Source of the DNA: an uncultured Muribaculaceae bacterium
GTDB lineage: Bacteria; Bacteroidota; Bacteroidia; Bacteroidales; Muribaculaceae
Direction: 5' to 3'
DNA: 5,176 nucleotides
Assembly: GCA_910584905.1 (NCBI GenBank)
Contig: CAJUCQ010000020.1
Coordinates: 1 to 5,176, forward strand
Position numbers and translations under genes: made by a program
The notes under the pieces: generated by a model
What the model was told of the DNA's origin: nothing
Databases searched by the model: none
The model's input: only the letters and a program-made list of their open reading frames with translations
Shown: positions 1 through 5,176 of the stretch, one piece after another
Layout: each line of letters opens with the position of its first letter
Numbering within the stretch: position 1 is the stretch's first letter

Positions 1-1
1 C

Positions 2-58
2 CCGATCGAAAAATACCGCGACCTGCTTCCCGACCGCTGGAAACCCTCACTAAAATAG
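2..58 (+). CDS. C-terminal end of an unidentified protein (partial)
   Basis: Reading from base 2 gives an open frame ending PIEKYRDLLPDRWKPSLK and a TAG at 56-58. Only 18 residues are present, too few to name the protein; the tail is charged and hydrophilic, so it is not a membrane helix. It is called a gene end because its stop codon lies within the left arm of a good intrinsic terminator pointing the same way, a common arrangement at compact bacterial gene ends. It converges on the minus-strand peptidase gene. The start and all domains lie outside the window, and no function is inferred. Confidence 0.6.
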   Translation, partial: PIEKYRDLLPDRWKPSLK

Positions 59-87
59 CCGCCCAAAATCCGGACGGCTATTTTTTT
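52..87 (+). terminator. Rho-independent terminator of the leftmost gene
   Basis: An AAAATAGCCG arm (52-61) pairs with CGGCTATTTT (75-84) around a 13-nt loop, and the right arm runs into seven consecutive T residues (81-87). The left arm includes the TAG stop of the upstream gene. On the opposite strand the stem is followed by only four T residues, so it may also weakly stop read-through from the minus-strand operon. Confidence 0.85.
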
Positions 88-167
88 AAGCTATACCTGC
101 TGTCGCGGACGGTTGTACAATTCGACAGTATATTTATAATTACACTCTCGCGTCCGTCAGCTCTTAT
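88..167. other. Short spacer between convergent terminators with inverted repeats
   Basis: This non-coding spacer holds an inverted repeat, CTGTCG (100-105) and CGACAG (123-128), enclosing the perfect 8-bp palindrome TTGTACAA (113-120). A second pair, CGGACG (106-111) and CGTCCG (151-156), overlaps it. No promoter of the TAnnTTTG type and no open frame with a start was found. The repeats could be an old operator or simply chance; no function is assigned. Confidence 0.35.
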
Positions 168-205
168 AACAAAAAGAGGCCGTGTCGTAAAACACAACCT
201 CTTTC
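168..205 (-). terminator. Rho-independent terminator of the rho-dcp unit
   Basis: Read on the minus strand, AAAGAGG (204-198) pairs with CCTCTTT (179-173), and an inner GTGT/ACAC pair (195-192 with 185-182) extends the stem after a 2-nt internal mismatch on each side. The right arm ends in a T run (175-171) followed by GTT. It lies about 25 bp beyond the stop codon of the M3 peptidase gene and is well placed to end the minus-strand transcript, facing the terminator of the convergent gene. Confidence 0.85.
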
Positions 206-229
206 GGATACGGTAATAGTCAGTTTCCG

Positions 230-2377
230 TCAGTCCTTGGCCTGCTCGGGAAGCTTATGTTCCGGCGCCTTCTTGATGCCGTCGCGCATCAGAAGAGCAT
301 CAATTGTCGGGTCCTGTCCGCGGAAACGGCGATAAAGCACGGCCGGGTCCTCGGTGCCGCCGCGTGTCAGCACATTCTTTCGGAACGAATCAGCGGTGGC
401 GCGGTCGAAAATGCCGTGCTTTTTAAAATGCGCGAATGCATCGGCGTCGAGTACCTCGGCCCACTTGTAGCTGTAATAGCCCGCGGCATAGCCGCCGGAG
501 AAAATGTGGCTGAACTGAGGCGCTGTTGCCGTCCCGTCGACAGGGGCGAAGAGTTGCACGCTCGCCGTGGCCGCGCGTTCGAATGCTGTCACATCATCAA
601 TCGGCGCCTCGATTGTGTGGAAAGCCATATCGAGATAACCGAAAGCAAGCTGGCGGAGGCATGCATAAGCCGCGCCATACTGCGACGAAGCAATCAGGCG
701 GTCAACAAGCTCTTGAGGAATGGGAGCGCCGGTCTCATAGTGGCGTGCAAAACCGTCGAGGAATTCTTTTTCAGTCAGATAGTTCTCGTTGAACTGCGAC
801 GGAAGCTCCACAAAGTCGCGATACACTGCCGTGCCGCTCATGGATGCATACTTCGTGTCGGCAAGAAGCCCGTGGAGAGCATGGCCGAACTCGTGGAGGA
901 AAGTCTCGACTTCGTAAGGCGTGAGCAGCGAAGGCTTGTCGGCTGTGGGTTTGGTGAAGTTCATCACTATCGACACCTGCGGGCGAGAGTTCGTCCCGTC
1001 ATTGTCGATATACTGGTCTTTGAAGCCGGTCATCCATGCGCCCGGGCGCTTCGATTCGCGGGGGAAGAAGTCCGTATAAATCACGCCGACAAACGCGCCG
1101 GTCTCGTCAGTCACGTCGAAGGCTTTAACGTCGGGATGATACACCTCGATGGCGGGATTCTCCGTGAATTGCAGGCCATAGAGTTTGGTTGCAAGCCCGA
1201 AAACACCCTTGATTGTGTTGTTAAGCTCGAAGTAGGGGCGAAGAGCCTCCTCATCAAACGAATATTTGGCCGCCTTGAGCTTGTTGGAATAATAGGAGTA
1301 GTCCCACGGCTTAAGTTCCACGGCGTGTCCTTCGGTCTTGGATGCAAACTCCGTCAGCTCGGCCATCTCGGCTCGGGCGGCAGGCGTATATGCATCGCGG
1401 AGGCGGTCCAGAAGGTCATAGACCGCTTCGGGAGTTCCGGCCATCGTGCGTTTCAGGTTCTGCGTCGCATAGTTTTTGGAGCCGAGAAGCTTGGCCGATT
1501 CGAGGCGAAGTTCGGCGATGCGCTTGAGGATAGACGTGTTGTCGTATTCTCCCTTGGTGTTGCGCGCCGAATAGAGGCGATACATCTTTTCGCGAAGGTC
1601 TGCGCGCGAAGAATATTTCATGAATGCCATGTAGGTCGGCTGGTCCATCCCGAAGCGGTATTTGCCGTCCATGCCCTTGGCTTTGGCGCTTTCGGCAGCG
1701 GCGACAATCGAACTTTCGGGAAGCCCCTCGAGATCCGAGGCGTCGAGGATAAGCTCATAGTTGCCGACCTCGCGGAGTACATTCTGCCCGAAGGTGGTCG
1801 TCAGCTCCGAAAGCTCGCTCATGAGCGCCTTAAAGCGCTCGCGGTCGGTTCCCTGAAGTGTCGCTCCGGACAGCGCGAACGAATCGTAGGTCTTTTGTAT
1901 CAGCATCGAATCCTCGGCGTTGAGACCGGCCCACTGTGACTTGTCGTCATAGACAGCCTTTACGCGCTGCCAAAGGCCCTCGTTGAGGATGATAGACGTC
2001 GAATAGTCGCTCAGCTTACCCGACGCGCGCAGTGAAATCTGCATCATCTCGTCGTCGGCATTCGCCGAAAGAAGAGGGTAGAACACATTGAGCACGCGGT
2101 TGAGGTCGCTCCCGGTGCGCTCGAGAGCCACAATCGTATTTTCGAAGGTCGGTGCCGACGTCTGCGCTGTGATGGCCTCGACTTCGGCGCGGGCAAGCTC
2201 GATGCCGCGGTCTATTGCCGGCTCCCACTGGCTGTTCTCGATTTTCGAGAAAGGCGTCGTCGAATGTGGACCGTCGAACGGTTGGAAAAACGGATTGTCT
2301 GTTGCCATGACTGATGGTGTAAGGATGCCTGCGGCGGCTATGCTCGCCGACAAGGCTATGGTCTTGATTGTTTTCAT
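230..2377 (-). CDS. dcp: Secreted M3-family zinc metallopeptidase (peptidyl-dipeptidase Dcp type)
   Basis: The 715-residue product matches the M3A peptidases (Dcp, oligopeptidase A, thimet oligopeptidase), which cleave short peptides; Dcp releases C-terminal dipeptides. The zinc site is intact: H495-E496-F-G-H499 (HEFGHALHG), with the third ligand E524 exactly 25 residues after H499 in DFVELPSQ. The substrate-binding glycine/tyrosine loop HIFSGGYAAGYYSYKW (624-639) is also present, with H624 and Y630/Y634/Y637 in the expected pattern. Residues 1-25 form a classic signal peptide: lysines at 2 and 5, an Ala/Ile-rich core and a V-M-A cleavage site before TDN. There is no lipobox cysteine, so a periplasmic location is inferred, unlike the cytoplasmic E. 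coli Dcp (about 680 residues). The start is set by the signal peptide; the upstream sequence is A/T-rich without a Shine-Dalgarno. The gene begins 36 bp after rho and probably shares its transcript. Dcp rather than oligopeptidase A is the likelier subtype but is not proven by motif alone. Confidence 0.95.
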   Translation of the reverse strand: MKTIKTIALSASIAAAGILTPSVMATDNPFFQPFDGPHSTTPFSKIENSQWEPAIDRGIELARAEVEAITAQTSAPTFENTIVALERTGSDLNRVLNVFYPLLSANADDEMMQISLRASGKLSDYSTSIILNEGLWQRVKAVYDDKSQWAGLNAEDSMLIQKTYDSFALSGATLQGTDRERFKALMSELSELTTTFGQNVLREVGNYELILDASDLEGLPESSIVAAAESAKAKGMDGKYRFGMDQPTYMAFMKYSSRADLREKMYRLYSARNTKGEYDNTSILKRIAELRLESAKLLGSKNYATQNLKRTMAGTPEAVYDLLDRLRDAYTPAARAEMAELTEFASKTEGHAVELKPWDYSYYSNKLKAAKYSFDEEALRPYFELNNTIKGVFGLATKLYGLQFTENPAIEVYHPDVKAFDVTDETGAFVGVIYTDFFPRESKRPGAWMTGFKDQYIDNDGTNSRPQVSIVMNFTKPTADKPSLLTPYEVETFLHEFGHALHGLLADTKYASMSGTAVYRDFVELPSQFNENYLTEKEFLDGFARHYETGAPIPQELVDRLIASSQYGAAYACLRQLAFGYLDMAFHTIEAPIDDVTAFERAATASVQLFAPVDGTATAPQFSHIFSGGYAAGYYSYKWAEVLDADAFAHFKKHGIFDRATADSFRKNVLTRGGTEDPAVLYRRFRGQDPTIDALLMRDGIKKAPEHKLPEQAKD

Positions 2378-2413
2378 ATTCTGTTATTGGTAATAGATTG
2401 CTGTCCGGCAGGG

Positions 2414-4537
2414 TTATTCGCTCATAGTGCGCAGAAGCTCGGCGTTGTCTTTCGTCCGCTCCATGCGGTCGCGGATAAATTCCATCGCTTCGATAGGCAT
2501 GCGGTCCGACAGGAATCTCCGCAGAATCCACATGCGGTTGAGCGTCTCCGAGTCCAGCAAAAGGTCGTCGCGTCGAGTGCTCGATGCCATGATGTCTACG
2601 GCCGGGAACAGGCGCTTGTTGGCAAGAGTGCGGTTCAGCTGCAGCTCCATGTTGCCGGTGCCCTTGAACTCCTCGAAAATCACCTCGTCCATTTTCGAAC
2701 TCGTTTCCGTAAGTGCTGTAGCGATAATCGTCAGCGAGCCGCCGCCCTCGATATTGCGCGCTGCGCCGAAGAAGCGCTTGGGCTTCTGAAGAGCGTTGGC
2801 GTCAACGCCGCCCGACAGGATTTTCCCCGACCCCGGCGCCACAGTATTGTATGCGCGCGCGAGACGCGTAATCGAGTCAAGAAGAATCACCACGTCGTGG
2901 CCGCATTCGACCATCCGCTTGGCCTTCTCCAGTACGATGCCCGCTATTTTAACGTGGCGCTCCGCCGGCTCGTCGAAGGTCGACGCTATGACTTGGGCGT
3001 TAACGCTCCGTTGCATGTCTGTAACCTCTTCCGGGCGCTCGTCGATGAGCAGAATCATGATGTAGGCTTCAGGATGATTCTCCGCTATGGCATTGGCTAT
3101 GTCTTTCAGAAGGATGGTCTTGCCCGTCTTGGGCGGAGCCACGATGAGCGCTCGCTGGCCCTTGCCGATAGGAGCGAACATATCGACCACACGTGTCGAA
3201 AGCGTACACGTACGTCCCGACGTAAGATCGAATTTCTCGTCCGGGAAAAGAGGCGTCAGGTGCTCAAAGGGGACACGGTCGCGGATAAACTCAAGCGAAC
3301 GCCCGTTGACCTTCTTCACCTCGACAAGCGGAAAATACTTCTCGTTCTCGCGGGGCGGACGGATAGTTGCCTCGACAACATCGCCGGCCTTAAGCCCGTA
3401 AGCCTTGATTTGCTGTTGCGTCACAAGGATATCATCAGGCGACGCAAGATAATTGAAATCCGCCGAACGAAGGAAGCCCTGATTGCCGTTCTCGATTTCA
3501 AGAACACCGCTTGCCGTAAGAATATTGTCGAAGTCATATCGCGGAGCCTGCTGCATGGCGGCCTTGATAGTCGCCGGTTGCGATTTCTTTTTCTTGTTCT
3601 TGGATTGAACCGGCGCGACATCGTTGACCTCGGCCTCCGTCGAATCAGGCGCCGGAACGGCTACTGCCAATGGAGGAGTGTCAATGCTCGGAAGCATACC
3701 GTCCTCGCGGAGACGCTGTGCACGGGGCACAAACTTGCGCCCCTCGCTCCGCGGGAAGAACGACCCCAGCCCCGGAGTTTCTTTCTTGATTGAAGGTTGG
3801 CTATGAACACTTGCAATTGGCTCGCTATCGGCGCTGTTGGTTTTTTCGGGCTTTTCAGAGGTGCCGTTGGAGTTTTGACCCTCGCCGTGGCCTTCGGTTG
3901 ATTCAGGATTTTCGTTCGCCGTGTTATCGCCATGGCGCATTATCATATCCGAAGGGCCGGACTCAGCCATAGATTCCTCAGGGGTGGCAGCATTTAAAAG
4001 ACGAATGCCCCCATTCGAAGCAAGCTCCGACGGATTGGCATCAGCAGCCGCTTGCTCCGACGCGACCTCCGCTTTGCGCGGACGTCCTCGACGCTTTGGA
4101 GGCTCGGGAGCGGCGCCCCGGTCAGCTTCATGCGCAAGTTGATTTTCAGCGCCGTCGCTCCCGCCTTGCTCGATGTCGCCCGTTTTCGTGCGTGCGCCGG
4201 AGTCCTTTGCCGTGATTGACGAATGCGTGGCTTCTGCCGCCGCTTTGACGCGCGAGCCGCCGGGTTGGCCGTCAGTCGGCTCCGCCGGAGCCTTTGACTG
4301 GGCCTCGGTTGCTTCCGGCTTCTTGCGGGTGCGCTTTTTTGCCGGCGAATCACCCTCCGAACGCGTCGATTTCTTACGCGCAGGAGCAGCCGCAACATCC
4401 GCAAGAGCTTGTTCGTCAATAATTTTGAATATTAAAGCCTCGCGGTTGTTAAGGTCGATTTTCTTGATGCCAAGTTCTTTGGCCACGCCGGCCAAAGTCT
4501 CGTCCGGCATCTCAGTCAGTTGTGAGATATTATACAT
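2414..4537 (-). CDS. rho: Transcription termination factor Rho with long disordered insertion
   Basis: Rho is the hexameric RNA helicase that binds C-rich nascent RNA and terminates transcription using ATP. From the preferred start (MYNISQL, 707 residues) the order is: N-terminal SAP-like helical segment (about 1-45); a low-complexity insertion (about 46-333); the cold-shock/OB RNA-binding domain (about 334-415, with GFLRS at 354-358 and RPPRENEKYF); then the RecA-like ATPase. Visible ATPase residues are Walker A APPKTGKT (467-474), catalytic-glutamate motif IDERPEE (E500), Walker B ILLDS (D554), the Q-loop region GGVDANAL, R-loop EEFKGTG (K625) and the arginine-finger region STRRDD (R655). 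All are intact, so the enzyme should be active. E. coli Rho is 419 residues; the excess is the insertion. An in-frame ATG at 4666-4664 would add 43 residues, but these do not resemble Rho and overlap the rut-like leader, whereas relatives start at MYNI. No Shine-Dalgarno precedes either start. Confidence 0.97.
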   Translation of the reverse strand: MYNISQLTEMPDETLAGVAKELGIKKIDLNNREALIFKIIDEQALADVAAAPARKKSTRSEGDSPAKKRTRKKPEATEAQSKAPAEPTDGQPGGSRVKAAAEATHSSITAKDSGARTKTGDIEQGGSDGAENQLAHEADRGAAPEPPKRRGRPRKAEVASEQAAADANPSELASNGGIRLLNAATPEESMAESGPSDMIMRHGDNTANENPESTEGHGEGQNSNGTSEKPEKTNSADSEPIASVHSQPSIKKETPGLGSFFPRSEGRKFVPRAQRLREDGMLPSIDTPPLAVAVPAPDSTEAEVNDVAPVQSKNKKKKSQPATIKAAMQQAPRYDFDNILTASGVLEIENGNQGFLRSADFNYLASPDDILVTQQQIKAYGLKAGDVVEATIRPPRENEKYFPLVEVKKVNGRSLEFIRDRVPFEHLTPLFPDEKFDLTSGRTCTLSTRVVDMFAPIGKGQRALIVAPPKTGKTILLKDIANAIAENHPEAYIMILLIDERPEEVTDMQRSVNAQVIASTFDEPAERHVKIAGIVLEKAKRMVECGHDVVILLDSITRLARAYNTVAPGSGKILSGGVDANALQKPKRFFGAARNIEGGGSLTIIATALTETSSKMDEVIFEEFKGTGNMELQLNRTLANKRLFPAVDIMASSTRRDDLLLDSETLNRMWILRRFLSDRMPIEAMEFIRDRMERTKDNAELLRTMSE
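3539..4402 (-). other. Predicted intrinsically disordered region inside Rho
   Basis: About 288 residues (46-333 from the MYNI start) between the SAP-like segment and the RNA-binding domain are rich in Glu, Ala, Ser, Pro, Lys, Gly and Asn and poor in aromatic and large hydrophobic residues. The N-terminal part is basic (ARKKS, AKKRTRKK), the middle is acidic and polar (ESTEGHGEGQNSNGTSEKPE), and a short lysine cluster (NKKKKS) precedes the folded domain. Insertions here are known in Bacteroidetes and Actinobacteria Rho; in Bacteroides thetaiotaomicron the Rho disordered region has been linked to phase separation and gut fitness. Whether this copy does the same is inference. Confidence 0.8.
4073..4096 (-). 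other. AT-hook-like motif within the Rho insertion
   Basis: Residues 148-155 of Rho read KRRGRPRK, a match to the AT-hook core (GRP flanked by basic residues), which binds the minor groove of A/T-rich DNA. It is preceded by PEPP and followed by an Ala/Glu-rich stretch, so it sits as an isolated basic island in a mostly acidic-polar linker. It could equally bind nucleic acid in general; DNA binding is not shown. Confidence 0.7.
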
Positions 4538-4577
4538 TGTGTCAATGGGGGGGATTGTCCTCGCAAAAATCCGGCTC

Positions 4578-4626
4578 GGAAGTAGTTGGAGTCGATTGTG
4601 AGTTGAAAAATAGCGTGGGGGTGAAG
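4578..4626 (-). promoter_or_regulatory. Candidate Rho utilisation (rut) site in the rho leader
   Basis: On the minus (RNA) strand this 49-nt stretch contains 21 C and only 2 G, with many spaced pyrimidine-C dinucleotides and little scope for base pairing. High C, low G and lack of structure are the known hallmarks of Rho loading sites. It ends about 40 nt before the rho start codon, and a further run of seven C residues lies between. Function as an autoregulatory rut is inferred. Confidence 0.5.
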
Positions 4627-4672
4627 CCTCCTTAAAGGCCGTTGCTGCAATATAAGTCTGCGGCATTTCAGA

Positions 4673-4783
4673 TTACACACCGTAGTGCGTGCGGCCGGAG
4701 ATGCGGGGATTAGAAATGTTCCTTATATTAGTGCTTGGACGCAAACCAAGCGACACGCCTCGCGGCTTTCGCCTTGTTCGCAT
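4673..4783 (-). CDS. Possible small leader ORF upstream of rho (doubtful)
   Basis: An ATG at 4783-4781 opens a 36-codon frame beginning MRTRRKPRGV, very rich in arginine and lysine, ending in TAA at 4675-4673. The stop lies 6 nt before the ATG at 4666 that is in frame with rho. Its ATG coincides with the predicted transcription start, so it would be translated only from a leaderless or slightly earlier-starting RNA; a GTG at codon 10 is an alternative. E. coli rho also has a short leader ORF, but no homology is claimed. It may well be untranslated. Confidence 0.2.
   Translation of the reverse strand: MRTRRKPRGVSLGLRPSTNIRNISNPRISGRTHYGV
4733..4751 (-). other. Hairpin in the rho leader
   Basis: A perfect 6-bp inverted repeat, GCTTGG and CCAAGC, encloses a 7-nt loop in the early part of the rho leader. 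No U-run follows on either strand, which argues against an intrinsic terminator. It may be part of leader RNA structure that leaves the downstream C-rich segment single-stranded. Confidence 0.45.
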
Positions 4784-4785
4784 CG

Positions 4786-4816
4786 CAAAATTACATATTT
4801 ATTTTTAAAAAACAAA
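4786..4816 (-). promoter_or_regulatory. Bacteroidetes-type promoter for rho
   Basis: On the minus strand a TTTG element (4816-4813) is followed by a 19-bp A/T-rich spacer and TAATTTTG (4793-4786), an exact match to the TAnnTTTG -7 consensus with an accepted -33 spacing. The start site should fall a few bases downstream, near 4778-4782. It is the only good match on this strand upstream of rho, and none was seen in the 36-bp gap before the peptidase gene. Confidence 0.75.
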
Positions 4817-5042
4817 TTATTTACCCGCGAGTTTTCGTAAAAATAACATATAACCCCCACGGCAACTCGCCGTCGCATCACCTCCACCTCCCCGTCGCCC
4901 CGGAAACTCATCCTGCCGGCCGCCCCCGAAAATTCAATAAAAGTCAAAAAAAAACGCCCTTGCATAATGCAGTGTAAAACATATTGTTAAACAAGATTAT
5001 AGGAAAAACGGATTATTTTTCGGTAAAAAAACTTCAAAAAAA
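4817..5042. other. Intergenic region between divergent promoters
   Basis: No convincing gene lies here; small open frames on both strands lack recognisable protein character. From about 4851 to 4930 the + strand is strongly C-skewed (42 C and 14 G in 80 nt) and includes a hairpin ACGGC/GCCGT (4859-4873). From about 4931 on it is A/T-rich, with two near-palindromes that could be operators: TGCATAATGCA (4961-4971) and TTGTTAAACAA (4984-4994). No regulator is assigned to either. Confidence 0.4.
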
Positions 5043-5074
5043 TTTGGAGAATAAAAAAAAACGTCGTAACTTTG
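5043..5074 (+). promoter_or_regulatory. Bacteroidetes-type promoter facing the window end
   Basis: TTTG (5043-5046), a 20-bp spacer and TAACTTTG (5067-5074) match the Bacteroidetes primary sigma factor consensus exactly in both elements and spacing. The upstream side is A-rich, which could act as an UP-like element. Transcription should begin near 5078-5082 and run into the tandem repeat. The gene driven lies beyond the window. Confidence 0.8.
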
Positions 5075-5102
5075 CACCGCAATTGAGAGGGAAACACCTC
5101 CG

Positions 5103-5176
5103 AAAGCAAAGCAAAGCAAAGCAAAGCAAAGCAAAGCAAAGCAAAGCAAAGCAAAGCAAAGCAAAGCAAAGCAAAG
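5103..5176. repeat. Pentanucleotide tandem repeat (AAAGC)n, truncated by the window end
   Basis: Seventy-four bases consist of perfect 5-bp AAAGC units, 14 complete copies plus four bases, with no interruption before the window ends. It starts about 25 nt after the predicted transcription start of the + strand promoter, so it is transcribed as leader RNA; there is no ATG between the promoter and the repeat. The unit length is not a multiple of three, so copy-number change would shift any frame crossing it. Without stops it reads as a period-five peptide on either strand (SKAKQ or LCFAL), which is a by-product. Total copy number is unknown, and an assembly artefact at a contig end is possible. 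Confidence 0.9.

Larger units (their letters stand above)
4538..4782 (-). promoter_or_regulatory. Long 5' leader of the rho transcript
   Basis: The predicted start site just after the TAATTTTG element (about 4778-4782) leaves roughly 240 nt before the MYNI start codon, long for a housekeeping gene. The promoter-proximal half can fold: GGC-GAAA-GCC (a GNRA-type loop, 4773-4764) and a 6-bp stem GCTTGG/CCAAGC at 4751-4733. The distal half is C-rich and G-poor. No U-tract follows the hairpins, so they are not intrinsic terminators. The layout resembles the E. coli rho leader, where Rho terminates its own transcript early. Confidence 0.55.

Noticed and set aside
257..1939. Long + strand open frame (560 codons) antisense to the peptidase gene
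   Set aside because: It is a shadow of the M3 peptidase codon pattern: the product is Cys/Arg/His-rich with no recognisable domain, and the opposite strand encodes an intact enzyme.
2016..2531. Minus-strand open frame spanning the rho-peptidase junction
   Set aside because: It overlaps both real genes out of frame, and its product has no family character.
2387..3793. Long + strand open frame (468 codons) antisense to rho
   Set aside because: Rho on the minus strand has every catalytic motif intact. The antisense product is an Arg/His-rich artefact without promoter or ribosome-binding context.
4733..4751. Hairpin considered as an intrinsic terminator or riboswitch
   Set aside because: No U-tract follows it, and no known riboswitch core was recognised around it.
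4735..4977. Two overlapping 80-codon frames on opposite strands upstream of rho (4735-4977 + and 4723-4965 -)
   Set aside because: Both cross the rho promoter and the skewed intergenic block. Neither has a start-proximal promoter or a protein-like composition.
4987..5169. Minus-strand ORF with an LCFAL repeat that could suggest a membrane peptide
   Set aside because: The repeated peptide is only the reverse translation of the 5-bp DNA repeat; no promoter drives this strand.
5103..5176. CRISPR array or telomere-like end
   Set aside because: The unit is 5 bp with no spacers, and nothing else suggests a linear replicon end.

Overview
The window looks like a contig end from a gut-type Bacteroidales chromosome. 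Three things point there: both predicted promoters fit the Bacteroidetes primary sigma factor consensus (TTTG, a 19-20 bp spacer, then TAnnTTTG); neither main gene has a Shine-Dalgarno sequence; and Rho begins MYNI and carries a very long low-complexity insertion, as in Bacteroides relatives. The fairly GC-rich coding sequence would suit a Muribaculaceae-like member, but that family-level guess is weak.

Layout. Positions 2-58 hold the last 18 codons of an unidentified + strand gene, whose stop codon lies inside an intrinsic terminator (52-87). A convergent terminator (168-205) closes the minus-strand unit. That unit is read right to left. It has a promoter at 4786-4816, a leader of about 240 nt (4538-4782), rho (2414-4537), and, 36 bp after the rho stop, a secreted M3-family peptidyl-dipeptidase (230-2377). 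No promoter or terminator is visible between the two genes, so they are probably co-transcribed. Positions 4817-5042 hold no convincing gene. At 5043-5074 a consensus promoter faces right, and about 25 nt past its expected start site the DNA becomes a pure 5-bp tandem repeat (AAAGC) that runs off the window end. The gene this promoter serves is not in view.

How the parts relate. rho encodes the transcription termination helicase with a complete ATPase and RNA-binding core. Its leader contains a C-rich, almost G-free stretch, the composition expected of a Rho loading site, so Rho may attenuate its own operon as in E. coli. The downstream peptidase would act in the periplasm on short peptides; no direct functional link to Rho is evident. 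No wholly new multi-gene system is visible. The points most worth a second look are the disordered, AT-hook-bearing insertion in Rho, the rut-like rho leader, and the pentanucleotide repeat just downstream of a strong promoter.
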